From Paramacrobiotus metropolitanus (taxonomy: Eukaryota > Tardigrada > Eutardigrada > Parachela > Macrobiotidae): a stretch of DNA of 64,000 bases. Location: NCBI RefSeq assembly GCF_019649055.1, contig NW_026570276.1, positions 744,001-808,000 of the forward strand, in the 5' to 3' direction. Below, in pieces: positions 46,382 to 57,299 of this stretch (position 1 is the first letter of the stretch; each line of letters starts with the position of its first letter). Position numbers and translations under genes: made by a program. Below the pieces are notes generated by a model that worked only from the letters and a program-made list of their open reading frames with translations, searched no databases and was not told the origin of the DNA.

Positions 46382-46813
46382 TGTAGCGATAGTATTTGTA
46401 CGAACGATAAGACCGCCCAGTTATGATTCATTCCATCGCGTTATGAATTTGTGTCCCCGTTACCGGCTAGTTTCCTTTCTCCTGAATTTCTAGAATTCAG
46501 TCTTGTGCTCAGCTTGCTACAGCTTGCATCTACTTGATTGTTCCTCTTGCTGAAACCCTTGCTTACAACCTTGCTGTGTTCTTGATTCCCTTGTCATTAA
46601 ACATGCCTTGAGTTACGTTGTTGCGTTTGACCGCTTGGGATGAACTAGCGTCATCCCAATCGGAGCCACCTGTGTAATTGCGTTACATCTGTAAGAGCGT
46701 CCTCGGCCAGCATCGTTGCCGGCCGTGCCACCTTTCACACCAACAGCCGTTTAATCGTGGTAAAGGCTGATCGCCACCCCACTAGAACAGTAGCCAGATA
46801 GGCCACTGTTACA
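46382..46813 (+). repeat. 5' LTR
   Basis: 432 bp, identical to the right copy, TG...CA ends. It contains the hairpin-like GGCCAGCATCGTTGCCGGCC region. Confidence 0.9.
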
Positions 46814-47510
46814 TGGCGCTCCTGTAAAAGAACCATACCGCCTGGACGCCTGCAGCCTATATCAGCGATTTATATACCATCGCAACTTCCCACAAGAACC
46901 AGTGGAGGTTCCTTCGTGAGTTTTGACTGTGCAATTTGTAACCGGTGAATTTTGCCTTATTCGGTCTTAATATCTAAAACATCCAGTGCGCATATATTAA
47001 CACTGTTTTTGCAAATTTTGCTGTTTTCTTGCACTAGATTTACATTCGCGAAGATTACATTAATTTTAACACGTGTTCTAATGCCATCATTTTGTAACAA
47101 TATTAAAATTACGTGCGCTTACATTAACTGGTAAAATTTGTTGAAATTAATTGTTTGTGCTCTCGTTGGCCGTTACATTAACGTTGTTCACCCGGCGCCA
47201 CTGTGCCGCCTTGGTCTGCTCGCGCCAAAACGTCCTGGTCTGCACCCTGCAGTACACAAGAGACTGCCTGAGCTCAGAGAAAACATTACTGGTCTCGGTC
47301 CAACAGTTCAGTGGAATCTCAGCAGATTTATTAACATAGCCGTCTATATTATAACACTGTAAAGATAAGCTTGCCAGCGCGTCTTCCCTGCCGAAATTAA
47401 TCATATACAGCCCAAGAACAACGTCTGCTGTCCAGCCTGTATTCCTTCCCCAACCGGCTTGCAAAATTACAGATACTAACGCCCAGTTAAAGAGAGCTGC
47501 AGAACAGAAC

Positions 47511-48263
47511 ATGATGCTTGGGAATACACAGCGAAGAGGTGCGGCCACTGAGCGTACGCACCAAACTGGACGCGCATTCAGTCCCAATTCAACCTCCGAC
47601 AATGCACAACATTATCGCAACCATCGCCACAAATATTACTGTGATTCCAGCGATTCAGATAACCGCCGGTCATCCAGCCCGCGCCGCAATGACTTACGCA
47701 GTGAACATTACAGAGAGCGCCGGTCGCCCAGTGCAGACCGTGACCGTGCACGTACAGAACGGTATCGTTCACAACACCGTCCCTACTCGCGTGAAAGTAC
47801 TTACAGTAATGAAAAGGAGCGTTCACATTACCGGGAAATTCGCAATCACTCGTCCGAGAGCGATCGGACATATTACCGTGAGCCGTACCGCAGTTACACG
47901 CCCGATAGTGCGCGCAGCACTGAACCTTATTCTTTGCGATATCGCTGTAATTTGCGTAAGCGTGACCACACGAAATATTACAATCGCAAAACTTTCGACG
48001 TAAGTAAAAAGGTACATCCGAAATACATAGATTTCGACAGTTACAGATTGAATAACGGAAAATTATTTTGCCCGAAATGTTGTGATTTTTTCCATTCGTA
48101 TGGCGAATGTAAGAATTTTAGCTGCGATGACAAGCATACTATACCGCGTATTTGCCCTGACGATATTAAGGCCAACGTTCAAAAACAATACGATGGGTTT
48201 GTAGAACAGATGGTATGGCGGAAGGGAAATTCCTTCTGGAACAGTCAACAAGGCAAAGGTTGA
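47511..48263 (+). CDS. Gag-like protein, RS-rich with CCHC zinc knuckle
   Basis: 250 codons. Residues about 45-150 are Arg/Ser/Tyr-rich (RS-like, with SSSPRRN and RRSPSADRDR). At about 185-205 lies CPKCCDFFHSYGEC, an exact CX2CX4HX4C knuckle, the nucleic-acid-binding mark of retroelement Gag. No pol follows. The next ORF (48215-48901) overlaps by 49 nt in the -1 frame, so a Gag extension by frameshift is possible. The RS-rich N-terminus before a CCHC knuckle is unusual. The start codon choice is the first ATG of the open frame; upstream in-frame sequence shows nothing Gag-like. Confidence 0.7.
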   Translation: MMLGNTQRRGAATERTHQTGRAFSPNSTSDNAQHYRNHRHKYYCDSSDSDNRRSSSPRRNDLRSEHYRERRSPSADRDRARTERYRSQHRPYSRESTYSNEKERSHYREIRNHSSESDRTYYREPYRSYTPDSARSTEPYSLRYRCNLRKRDHTKYYNRKTFDVSKKVHPKYIDFDSYRLNNGKLFCPKCCDFFHSYGECKNFSCDDKHTIPRICPDDIKANVQKQYDGFVEQMVWRKGNSFWNSQQGKG

Positions 48264-48901
48264 ACGAGTATAAAAAGGGAGGTCCTTATGGACATGAGTA
48301 TATCCCTCCCGTATTTTACACTATCACTGAAAGTACATTTTACGCTGATCGTGTGAATGCTTCCGTAGCACGATGTTCACGAATATTAACGGAACAACGC
48401 CAAAATCTGGGTACAGCTAAATTGTTTCAGCCTCATACGCCTTACATTAACAACTGTGTCAACGATGTTACGACTTCAACTGTGCCAAATTGCTCGATTG
48501 ATTCCGAAACGAATATTACACCGCAAACAAAAGCCAGAATGCAGTTATTGGAAAAATTATCGCATATTAATGCGGACAGTACGAGTACATTATGTGCCCC
48601 CACACAGTGCAGACAGGACAATGAAGCAACCGCACAATCCTCACAGACGCTTGCTTCAGTGGCTGTACGTCACACAGATCCAGAGATTCCGAGTACATTA
48701 TCGCCCAGACCGGCTAAACGCGAACTTACAGTCGATGGTCTTAATTCTACACTGGAGTATATTAGCAATTCTCCATTCTATCAGATGATGTTTAGCAACC
48801 CGCACAGGCTAAACATACCTACAGCTACATTAAATTTTGCCGATACACCCAAACCCTCCCCACGCCGCCGGAAGAACGCGGAAAATTTCCGGATACCGTG
48901 A
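48215..48901 (+). CDS. second ORF of the non-autonomous LTR element
   Basis: 228 codons in the -1 frame relative to the Gag-like ORF, overlapping its last 49 nt. The sequence is hydrophilic, Ser/Thr/Pro-rich (TLSPRPAKRELTVDG) with a basic end (SPRRRKN). No protease, RT or integrase motif is seen. It may be the C-terminal part of Gag reached by -1 frameshifting, or a separate accessory protein. The frame is intact, in keeping with a recent insertion. Confidence 0.55.
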   Translation: MAEGKFLLEQSTRQRLNEYKKGGPYGHEYIPPVFYTITESTFYADRVNASVARCSRILTEQRQNLGTAKLFQPHTPYINNCVNDVTTSTVPNCSIDSETNITPQTKARMQLLEKLSHINADSTSTLCAPTQCRQDNEATAQSSQTLASVAVRHTDPEIPSTLSPRPAKRELTVDGLNSTLEYISNSPFYQMMFSNPHRLNIPTATLNFADTPKPSPRRRKNAENFRIP

Positions 48902-49140
48902 GGGACCCCTTCCCAATCCCGGACATTCTCAGCGGAACCTGACTGTAGGATCCTTCCGATCGCCGGATGGATTCTCGTGGTAGTACAACGTGAGGGACCA
49001 CCACGCCGTACGTTAAGGATCATCCCGGACCATTGTGTTCTATTGTTTACTAATTCCTAACGCTTTGTTTTCCTGTTTTCCTACGTCTTTCGTTTTGTTG
49101 TCTTGATGAGACAAGTATATCTCATCGCTACCGTGAGGGA

Positions 49141-49572
49141 TGTAGCGATAGTATTTGTACGAACGATAAGACCGCCCAGTTATGATTCATTCCATCGCGT
49201 TATGAATTTGTGTCCCCGTTACCGGCTAGTTTCCTTTCTCCTGAATTTCTAGAATTCAGTCTTGTGCTCAGCTTGCTACAGCTTGCATCTACTTGATTGT
49301 TCCTCTTGCTGAAACCCTTGCTTACAACCTTGCTGTGTTCTTGATTCCCTTGTCATTAAACATGCCTTGAGTTACGTTGTTGCGTTTGACCGCTTGGGAT
49401 GAACTAGCGTCATCCCAATCGGAGCCACCTGTGTAATTGCGTTACATCTGTAAGAGCGTCCTCGGCCAGCATCGTTGCCGGCCGTGCCACCTTTCACACC
49501 AACAGCCGTTTAATCGTGGTAAAGGCTGATCGCCACCCCACTAGAACAGTAGCCAGATAGGCCACTGTTACA
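49141..49572 (+). repeat. 3' LTR
   Basis: 432 bp, identical to the left copy. ACCGTGAGGGA stands immediately before it and also occurs at about 48896 and, as CGTGAGGGA, at about 48988. Confidence 0.9.
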
Positions 49573-51480
49573 ATACATTGATACTTAACATATCTACCTA
49601 TATGGCTATATGTATACTTATATATGTACACGGTAACAGTATACTTACAGTCTATAAAGAAAACCGCCGAAGTACTGTAATACTTTGTTTATTTTTATTT
49701 TTCCTACTTCTATTCATTAACTAACAGAAGACATTAGTCAGCTAATGGCTGACCTCCAGCAGCAGACGCGCACGGACGCGTACATGATAACACTCGCATT
49801 ACTGTTATCAAAAACGTCTCATATCAGGATTTCACACGGAGTCGCGTCGCAACGGCTGAATGCGCCATGCAGTTCAATTGCGCGCGGCAAAAGTTGTCAA
49901 GTGTGATGAAAACTCAAAACTTGATATTTCAGTCGATCGTAAGCGCCATACAGCACTGCACCACTAAATCTTGATGTCACTGGTCTTACGCTTCCAAATA
50001 AATAATTACCGGTGGCAGCTCATATGGAACTATTTAATTTATTGGGATAACAACCGGGAGCATCAGGCTCGTCTTTAGAAAAAGATTTTGAAATCGTCTG
50101 AACAGTGCAGCCACATTTTATTCCGAATTGATGCTTGTCTACGATGCTCGTATTTCTTTGCTTTGGCGAACTGTTGCACGGCTATTGTTCGCATTGCACC
50201 GTTATGAATCTCTAATTGCTTCACAATCGAACCTCAAGTTTAAATTTTAATGCTCATCAAGCCAAATTGGAGTGGATGGTTTGTACAAACCATCCACACA
50301 GAAACCGGCAGCTGTCTGCAGAATACAGTGAGCAAAATTTCTTTTTCCAGGAAAGGATGAATATAATTTTGCCCGAACTGGGATTAATTAACTGTTCGAT
50401 GCCGGTTACATATCTGTATCAGTCGAAAACTATTGCAACATTTATACATACACCACAACTACCGAATCCAAATCGCCCTGCTGATTAATAAAGAAAAGCG
50501 CCTAAACAAATGAATCCGCACAAGCGCAATAAAATTACTAGTGTCGTACTACAGAATACATATACCGGATAATATACTTAATATTTCAACAACCGCAACC
50601 GCAATTAATTTCATAAACGATTGGGGGCGGGGAGGGCACAATTTGTACCGACAAAATTATTATATTATGTCGGATTACGACAAAAAACTTCCAGGACAAA
50701 TTTTGTCTTTTTCTAGACAAAAAAAACACTGATTTAAGGGTGATTGTGATTCATACGTTTCCCGTATGAGTTAACGTCTAAATTGATGTACCGATATTAC
50801 TATGATTCATATTTTTATTATTGATGGGGGATGTAGTATGTACTGCACACCTGAATGTATGCTCACGAGTCACGATAGACAGTACCGGTTCCCACAGTCG
50901 ATGCTAATGCAGATAATTATGTATGACTACGCCGGCTTATGACACTGGGTTTATTTTGTACGAGGAGTTTCTACTTGTACATACATTTTAGTATTTCTTA
51001 GAAACACCAGAATACCGAAACTAATCCGTATACCTGCCAAAGCTAAGAGGTCATGAAAAAGGCAATGTGCAAAAAATGCACATGGGCGTTTGGTGCAAGT
51101 GAATTTTATGAAGAAATTGGTTTAACATTATTTTGTACTAATGCCGCGCTGTTTGTTCAGTGGATGGAGACAACCGCCTTCGGTGGAGCTGGTATGAAGC
51201 TTATGAAATTCCTATGGAGATTTTACTTTTTATTCGCTTTTTGTGTTTGTTGCCTTCTATTTTCCTCTTTATTTTGACCATCAAACTCTTCATTCTGTGC
51301 AACAGCCATGGATGTACTTTTGCGTTTGATGAATCGTAAACCAACGTACTTTGTAGTAGTATGCGTTATACTACGAAAATCAGCAGTAGTATACTGGAAG
51401 TATAGAAAATGGTATTGGAAGTTTCATTTTTTTCATCTCAGAATTCCTTTGTAAACAAAACAAAATCTTGACGATTATGG
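49573..51480. other. intergenic, nothing recognised
   Basis: AT-rich. Short hydrophobic ORFs near 51053-51277 are not convincing. Confidence 0.5.
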
Positions 51481-51486
51481 TGGTGT

Positions 51487-54306
51487 TCAGAGATCCTCGG
51501 CCCTCTTTTTGAATCTGACATAAAGTCCATGGACAGGACGGGTAATCAGCTGGCCTTGAATGGCAAACTCTTCCATGGGTACAATGGATTCCATGATGAA
51601 GTTACGCAGTAGTGTGCTCAAGATGACCTTTTCCTCCATTTGCGCGAACCGCTGACCTATGCACATAACAGCCGTAAGTACTCTGTACTTATGTTGCGCA
51701 TACGATACACAGATTGTATGCAGAAATTAATAATATATGAATTTACGGATTTATACCCATTCCAAATTTCTTCTCTTAAGGTGCTATCTCCTAGTAATAA
51801 GTTTTTTTCTCAGTTAATTGCTGAATTTCCATTTACCAATGCAATTGCGGGGACCCGCGGAGAATGGTACGTAATCGAAAGCCGTATTGAAAGTATCGCT
51901 GCCTTCGCCGTGCGAATCGAAGCGGTCCGGTTCAAATCGCTCGGGGTCAGGGAAAACGTCGGCATCTCGGTGCATCGCGTAAATATAGACGGATACGGTG
52001 ACGCCTTTCGGCACCAAATATTCGCCTATGACACAATTGGTTTCGCTGTTTAGTTGCACAGTTTAAAGCACGGTAAGAGTTCGAATTGCTAACGCACTAC
52101 AAGAGTCGGTATTTGTACATTGATGAGACTTTCGTATTAGAAAAGTTTTGATTCCCTCCATAAGATTTGCATAAAGTAAGAGTTCGAATTGCAACTGCAT
52201 AAATAAACACCTTAACTGCTGGTACTGGAATTAAAAGGTTAACCCAGAATAAAGGTGCAAGAATGCGCAGTGAAGATATTCTAAACGCAGCTGCTAGTTT
52301 CCTAAGCAGTCGTAATTCCCGGCGCGGCGCGATCAGGGAAAAACAATGTCAGAGATGAGTGCTTCTTATGAAAAATTATTATACTGTAATATAGCAAAAA
52401 AGGCGTTACCTCGAAAATCCTTGAAGTTATTACTTATATCGACAAAATGCAATACGTTTTCTTATGACACCTACGTTCTTTCTTACCGACATGGAAGTCT
52501 TCGTTTACCCTACGGGAAATAAATGGCACCGACGGGAAAAGTCGCAGCGTTTCCTTGAGAACTTTGTCCAAATATGGTAAATTTTTCAGATCCTCGACCG
52601 TTGGGTACCGCTGGGACCGTCCGAATACCGCGTCGACTTCCGTCCGTGCTTTTTCTTGTACGAACGGATGCCGGCCCAACAGGTATACGGCAAAATTGGC
52701 CGCTGCGGCCGTTGTATCATGCCCTTCGAACATGAATGTATCCACTTCCTCGCGGATGCTGGCGTTATCAAGCAGCTGACCGTCATCGGTACGCGCTTGC
52801 AGAAGGGAATCCAGAAATGCCATTCGCTGTATACGTCGGCCGGTTGAGTTAGTAACAGCAGCGCTACTGCGGCGCCTGTCGATGCCACCCACTCGACGCT
52901 CCACGATGACCTTATCGGTAAAATCGTGCAGTGTTTTCAGATCTTGCTTAAATTGTCGACCTCGGCCAAGGATGTAAAAGATGGGGTCCCACATCATGGT
53001 TGGGCGGATCATACGATCGAACGTTATATCTGATACGCTGCGATAAAACAGTTAATCGACATGTATGTGGCTACTTGTATTTATCGCTGCAGTCTAGATT
53101 ACCTGTAAATTGCCTTAACGTATTCTGATTCGCTATTGGTTTGGGCGTTGATCTTTTTCCCCATTGCGGTTTCTACAAACAGTCGATTGTTAATTGAAAT
53201 GTGTGTAAGCGAAATATAGAGTAGGTCCATCTAAAATGTGGGATTAAAAATAGTAAATGCTATGTATTAACGCATATTGCGTAAAGAAACGCTTTCCTGT
53301 TTTCCCATCCAGTGCTAGCATGGTACGCGCTTCGGGTGCGATTTTTGTGTTCCCTATTTGTTGATTATTATTAAATTTTTGAATTACGGAGCGAATTTTT
53401 CACTTTTTTAGTCCTACAGTATAAAATAGGGGGGAAAACCATGACAGTCGAAGTGTCGAACCAATTCACGGCACTGCTGCCGTCACCCGGCTGGAGTGTG
53501 ACGTTACGGCAGTACATATGGTTAAATCAGGCGCGGTACACAAGCACCATGTTTAGCCACACCGTAAAACTCCAGCCGGCTGACGGCAGCAGGGAACAAG
53601 GGAATGGTTCGAGTAGCCTGCTTTTTCCCCCTATATAATGTAGTTACCGGAGATAATGTCCAATGTACATCGCGTAATGTAAGGATAAATATCGAACGCT
53701 TCCTTGTCAGCGTCAATTTTTGCCTCGAGTTGCTGAACCAGGATCAGGCTCTGTTCATAGAACACCTCCACAAAATCCGTGAGGATCTGAAAATGGAAGG
53801 CCGGAGTGAGGAACTTTCGTCGACCCCGCCATTTATCACCGGTGCTGGTCAGGAGACCGGTCGCTAGCCAGGGCCGTAGAAAATCATAATCCCGGCCTTT
53901 TTCGATGTGCTTGGAACTGCTCAGGACTAACTCAGCCGATACGCCCTTCGTTAACACGACATAGGGAAAGGGACCCGACCAAAACTGATAAATTCCCAGC
54001 GGAGATTCCTCACGGGTGAAAAATTCGTAGACCTCCTTGAAATACTCTGCAACAAATCGCTGCCTATAAAGTACGTTAAGGGAACTAGTGCATATTTTGT
54101 GGACTAAATATCGCCGCATTTAAAGCGTTACCGTCATGCTTGGTGCTAATAGAACCGTAGTGACCAATGGGAAAGTGGCGAGGTTTCTGCCCCGGAAGAA
54201 GATCCAGGCATTGCTTGATACGCCGGTATTCGGTGAATGTTTTCCAAATCCTTTCACAAATTATGATTATGATGGCGGTCACGATACCTACTGCGATATA
54301 ATTCAT
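51487..54306 (-). CDS. cytochrome P450, CYP4-type
   Basis: Membrane-bound haem monooxygenase. Exons: 1 54306-54132 (N-terminal anchor AVGIVTAIIIII), 2 about 54103-53648 (SGPFPYVVLTKG; WLATGLLTSTGDKWRGRRKFLTPAFH), 3 53172-53103 (ETAMGKKINAQ), 4 53037 to about 52471, 5 about 52045-51837, 6 51656-51487. Motifs: EVDTFMFEGHDTT (I helix, CYP4 signature), ETLRLFPS (ExxR), PFSAGPRNCIG (haem Cys), MEEK after it. Splice sites for exons 2/3, 3/4 and 5/6 are clear and in phase. The exon 1/2 join and the exon 4/5 donor are uncertain (see findings). Substrate unknown; CYP4 enzymes usually hydroxylate fatty acids. Confidence 0.85.
53424..53638. mobile_element. fold-back MITE, family B, copy 2, inside a P450 intron
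   Basis: TAGGGGGGAAAACCATGACA at the left and CTTTTTCCCCCTATATA at the right; inner arms GGCACTGCTGCCGTCACCCG and GCTGACGGCAGCAG match copy 1 (23841-24045). It occupies intron 2 of the P450, ending about 9 nt from the donor at 53647. Confidence 0.85.
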
Positions 54307-54309
54307 GGC

Positions 54310-55900
54310 TGGTGGAACCGCTCAGGAAGCCAGTGAAAAATCTGCAGTGTACGCCACTGTTAGCGCGCAACCATACCCTGCCGGCGTCAATATTGCAATC
54401 AAGATTTCTTTGGATAGTTCTTGCGTTTATTAAACCACGTTGCAAAGATATCGAGTTGGGAAGCATCACGATATTCAACACTGTTTTATTATTTTATGAC
54501 TGTTGATGTGTACAGTATGGTAGCTGTGGGCTCTGCCCCGGGAATGTGAAGCGTTGCAGACATTTGACAATAACAACCATTGACAATAAATTGTTTTGTC
54601 AGATAGTGTACGTGTTCTTAAGTATATTCCGTGTACAACGGTGTAGAAGTGAGCGTCCTGTCCGTTTACCGGAATTTCGGGTACCTGGCTCCACGCGAGT
54701 GTGATTACTTAATAATAATCAGAACTAAAATAATACAATCTGGTGTGCAGCTGTACGAATAAATGTTGTGCTCCATAAGTGGTCATACATACTTGTACAT
54801 GACTGTATCATGTATGTACAGTACAATACATAAGTACCACATCGCCAGTATGACAGTAAATTATCTTGTTTAGCAGTTTTACGAGTAACAGTAAATGTAT
54901 TGCAAATGTTGCAGCCGTATTACAGCAAATCTTTCAAAAATTAATCAGCTGCACACATGAGCGCGCATTACTATAATATTTTATGTTTCCCTAAAGCATG
55001 AACGACTCTATGATTTATCGTCGGAGCCGGTTAAAAGTTTTATCACGTAATCTGGCGCGTCTAAGCTTTACATGTATATTGGCCCAACAATACCCCACAG
55101 GTTCGCTTAGGTTGCAGTACGTCATTTCCGAATGGCGATGGTGAAGAGGAAAATTTTATTGTAAAAACGCAGTAAGGGGTACAAGAAGAAGATCCCCAGA
55201 ATCACTATCGTACAATCTGTAAACGACACCAAATTAAAACATAACAATACGGTAGCATAAATAATTTACTGTGACAACCACATCGCAGTTGGTCAAACCG
55301 GACAGATGTCTGCGGAAAAGTTCGGACAAGTCAAATGCCCGTATAAAATTAATAACGTTTGTCGTCCTGTTCACAACTAAAAGGCAACTTAGCGTAGCTC
55401 TAATTTGCACCGAGCGCGAAGCGCGAGGTGCTGCAGTAGTGCAGTAAGCAGTTAACTGATCGTCAAGAGCACAAATTTGTCTGACGCCACGAAGAGCGTC
55501 ACGGCTCACTTTACCAATTCCAGAAACCCAGTACCACTACCCAGTGGTACTGGCGCTCGCGCTCGTGCAATAATGTGGTTAACAACCGCCGCTAGTAAGT
55601 AATATATCTTGGGCTTCTTGTGTAACTGGCGGGCGTACTGGTAGTTGAGTGGGGAATGCAGCGTGTACCCGCCGCTACCCGGTGGAATTCTGGATCGCGT
55701 TTATCGCAGATACACTTGCGATTGGCACTGCATATAGTACGCAATGCAAAGCGCTAATGCGTTTGCGATATAGCCATATTATTCGTATCCTGATACCTCA
55801 ATTCCCGCACCGGAAGTGACAAGTCTATCTTCAAGAAAGCGGACAACGGAAGTCTACTCTGTAGTGGACGTCGGTCCGCCAGACTTCCCTTATCCGCTGT
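54310..55900. other. intergenic; one strong short hairpin
   Basis: A perfect 10-bp stem with ACCC loop (CAGTACCACT/AGTGGTACTG) at 55529-55552, extended by one C-G pair. No gene is supported. Confidence 0.5.
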
Positions 55901-56337
55901 CTTGTACTGTATATAGAGTTGACGCTGGAGTTGACCATCCGAAACAAAAGGCACTCGCAAATGACCAAAAGCCAAGTCCAGGAGAATGCCACGCGGAACC
56001 TGCAAGCGTGCTTGACTTTGAATCACTTGATTTATGTGCTTTCGAATGTACTCGTATGGGTATTAACGTATTACCGTATGTATCCAAAGTTAACAAACTT
56101 TAAGTATGCATTTTTGCTACCTATTCTAGTCAAAAAATTGGTTTACCAATTTTTCCGTCTGATAGGCACATGGCTGCATCACGATCAGGAAACATTCCAT
56201 TCAAAATTTCGGTAAGCTCCAGAAAATCATCGAGAAATGCAGCCACCTGTAAGTGGAATGCCTGTAAGTTCCCAAAACAGCAGTTTTATAATTTGCGCAT
56301 GTCTCGTCCCAATATCCAAAAGCGGAGTTATTTCTGG

Positions 56338-56446
56338 TACATGAACTGTATCATATATATACGTATGCGTATTATGTCGTTATTAACGACATAATACGAA
56401 CTTCTACAGAAATGCAGTGTCTGTATATATGATACAATTCATGTAC
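56338..56446. mobile_element. 109-bp nested palindrome
   Basis: Outer arms GTACATGAACTGTATCATAT and its near inverse ending ATTCATGTAC; inner perfect 15-bp arms CGTATTATGTCGTTA (56368-56382) with one-base spacer. Probably a small fold-back element. Confidence 0.7.
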
Positions 56447-56928
56447 AAGACAGTAGAATAATTTTACGAGCTCTTCTGAAAATAAGACAGCTTGATCACG
56501 CACATTATTATTGCAAAAGAATAATAATGCACTTTCTTGTTTTCATAATAATATAACTATTATATGAAACGTAAACAGCAAAGTATTAAATTGCAGAAAA
56601 TATACTTGTACACCTATCAAAAACATTCACACAAGAAAATTCAGTGGAAGCTCTGCAGGACAGGAACTTTCTTGAAACTGTTTGGAAATCTTCAATTACG
56701 TCTACGGTACATTCGCCTAAACCGGTTTAGAATAACGGCATTAAAAATTAATTTCGTACTATCGAAAGCCGATAGTCTGTACTACTGTATAATATTATAC
56801 AGTTTGTAACAGTAGCTCTGTACCGAGTCTACCGAGTACCGACTGTACGGCACTTTAATCCGTACGTAGCCTAGCCCACCAGTATGCGCGTCACCTGAAG
56901 AATGCCGCAGCAGTTGCTCTCCTGTTCA

Positions 56929-57109
56929 GTAGTCACGTTGCGCAAACGCGCTTCTAGTGGCAATTGCTGGTTGCTCGTAGCTTTTAACGCCTTTTATCCT
57001 GTCTGTGCTCTATCTACGATAAACAGAGGACAGACAGGATTAGGGGCAATAAAAGCTACGAGCTACAAGCAACTGCCACCAGAAGTGCGTTTGCGCAACG
57101 TCACTACTA
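56929..57109. mobile_element. 181-bp fold-back MITE
   Basis: GTCACGTTGCGCAAACGCGC...GCTCGTAGCTTTTA is mirrored by TAAAAGCTACGAGC...TTTGCGCAACGTCAC; the inner part ATCCTGTCTGT/ACAGACAGGAT continues the pairing almost to the centre. Confidence 0.8.
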
Positions 57110-57299
57110 GTGCATTGCTATCTCCCTCTCTCGCTCTGTTTCCGGCTCGCGTTGTGTTTCTCTCTGTGACTCAGCAGCCGGCTGCCGACTATGAAATACA
57201 TACGGTATTTACGGCAGCCGCGCAGAGAACGGCCAAAGCCGGCTACCATATCGATTTTGTCTGTCTGTTCTGTCTGGCCATTTTCACTCCGTAATATAC

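Larger units (their letters stand above)
46382..49572 (+). mobile_element. young non-autonomous LTR retrotransposon, 3191 bp
   Basis: Two 432-bp LTRs (46382-46813 and 49141-49572) match at every base I compared. They begin TGTAGCGATAG and end CACTGTTACA. ATAC flanks both sides (46378-46381 and 49573-49576), a 4-bp target duplication. A primer-binding-site-like TGGCGCTCCTGTAAAAGAAC starts right after the left LTR, and a GAGGGA purine stretch precedes the right LTR. The 2.3-kb interior encodes only a Gag-like protein; no RT, RNase H or integrase. Confidence 0.9.

Noticed and set aside
47147-47602. 151-codon minus-strand ORF in the LTR element
   Set aside because: No domain, opposite to the element's coding direction and overlapping the start of Gag.
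55816-56215. Possible GPCR TM6/TM7 fragment on the plus strand
   Set aside because: A hydrophobic stretch after a basic one is suggestive, but no family motif matches and no partner exons are visible.
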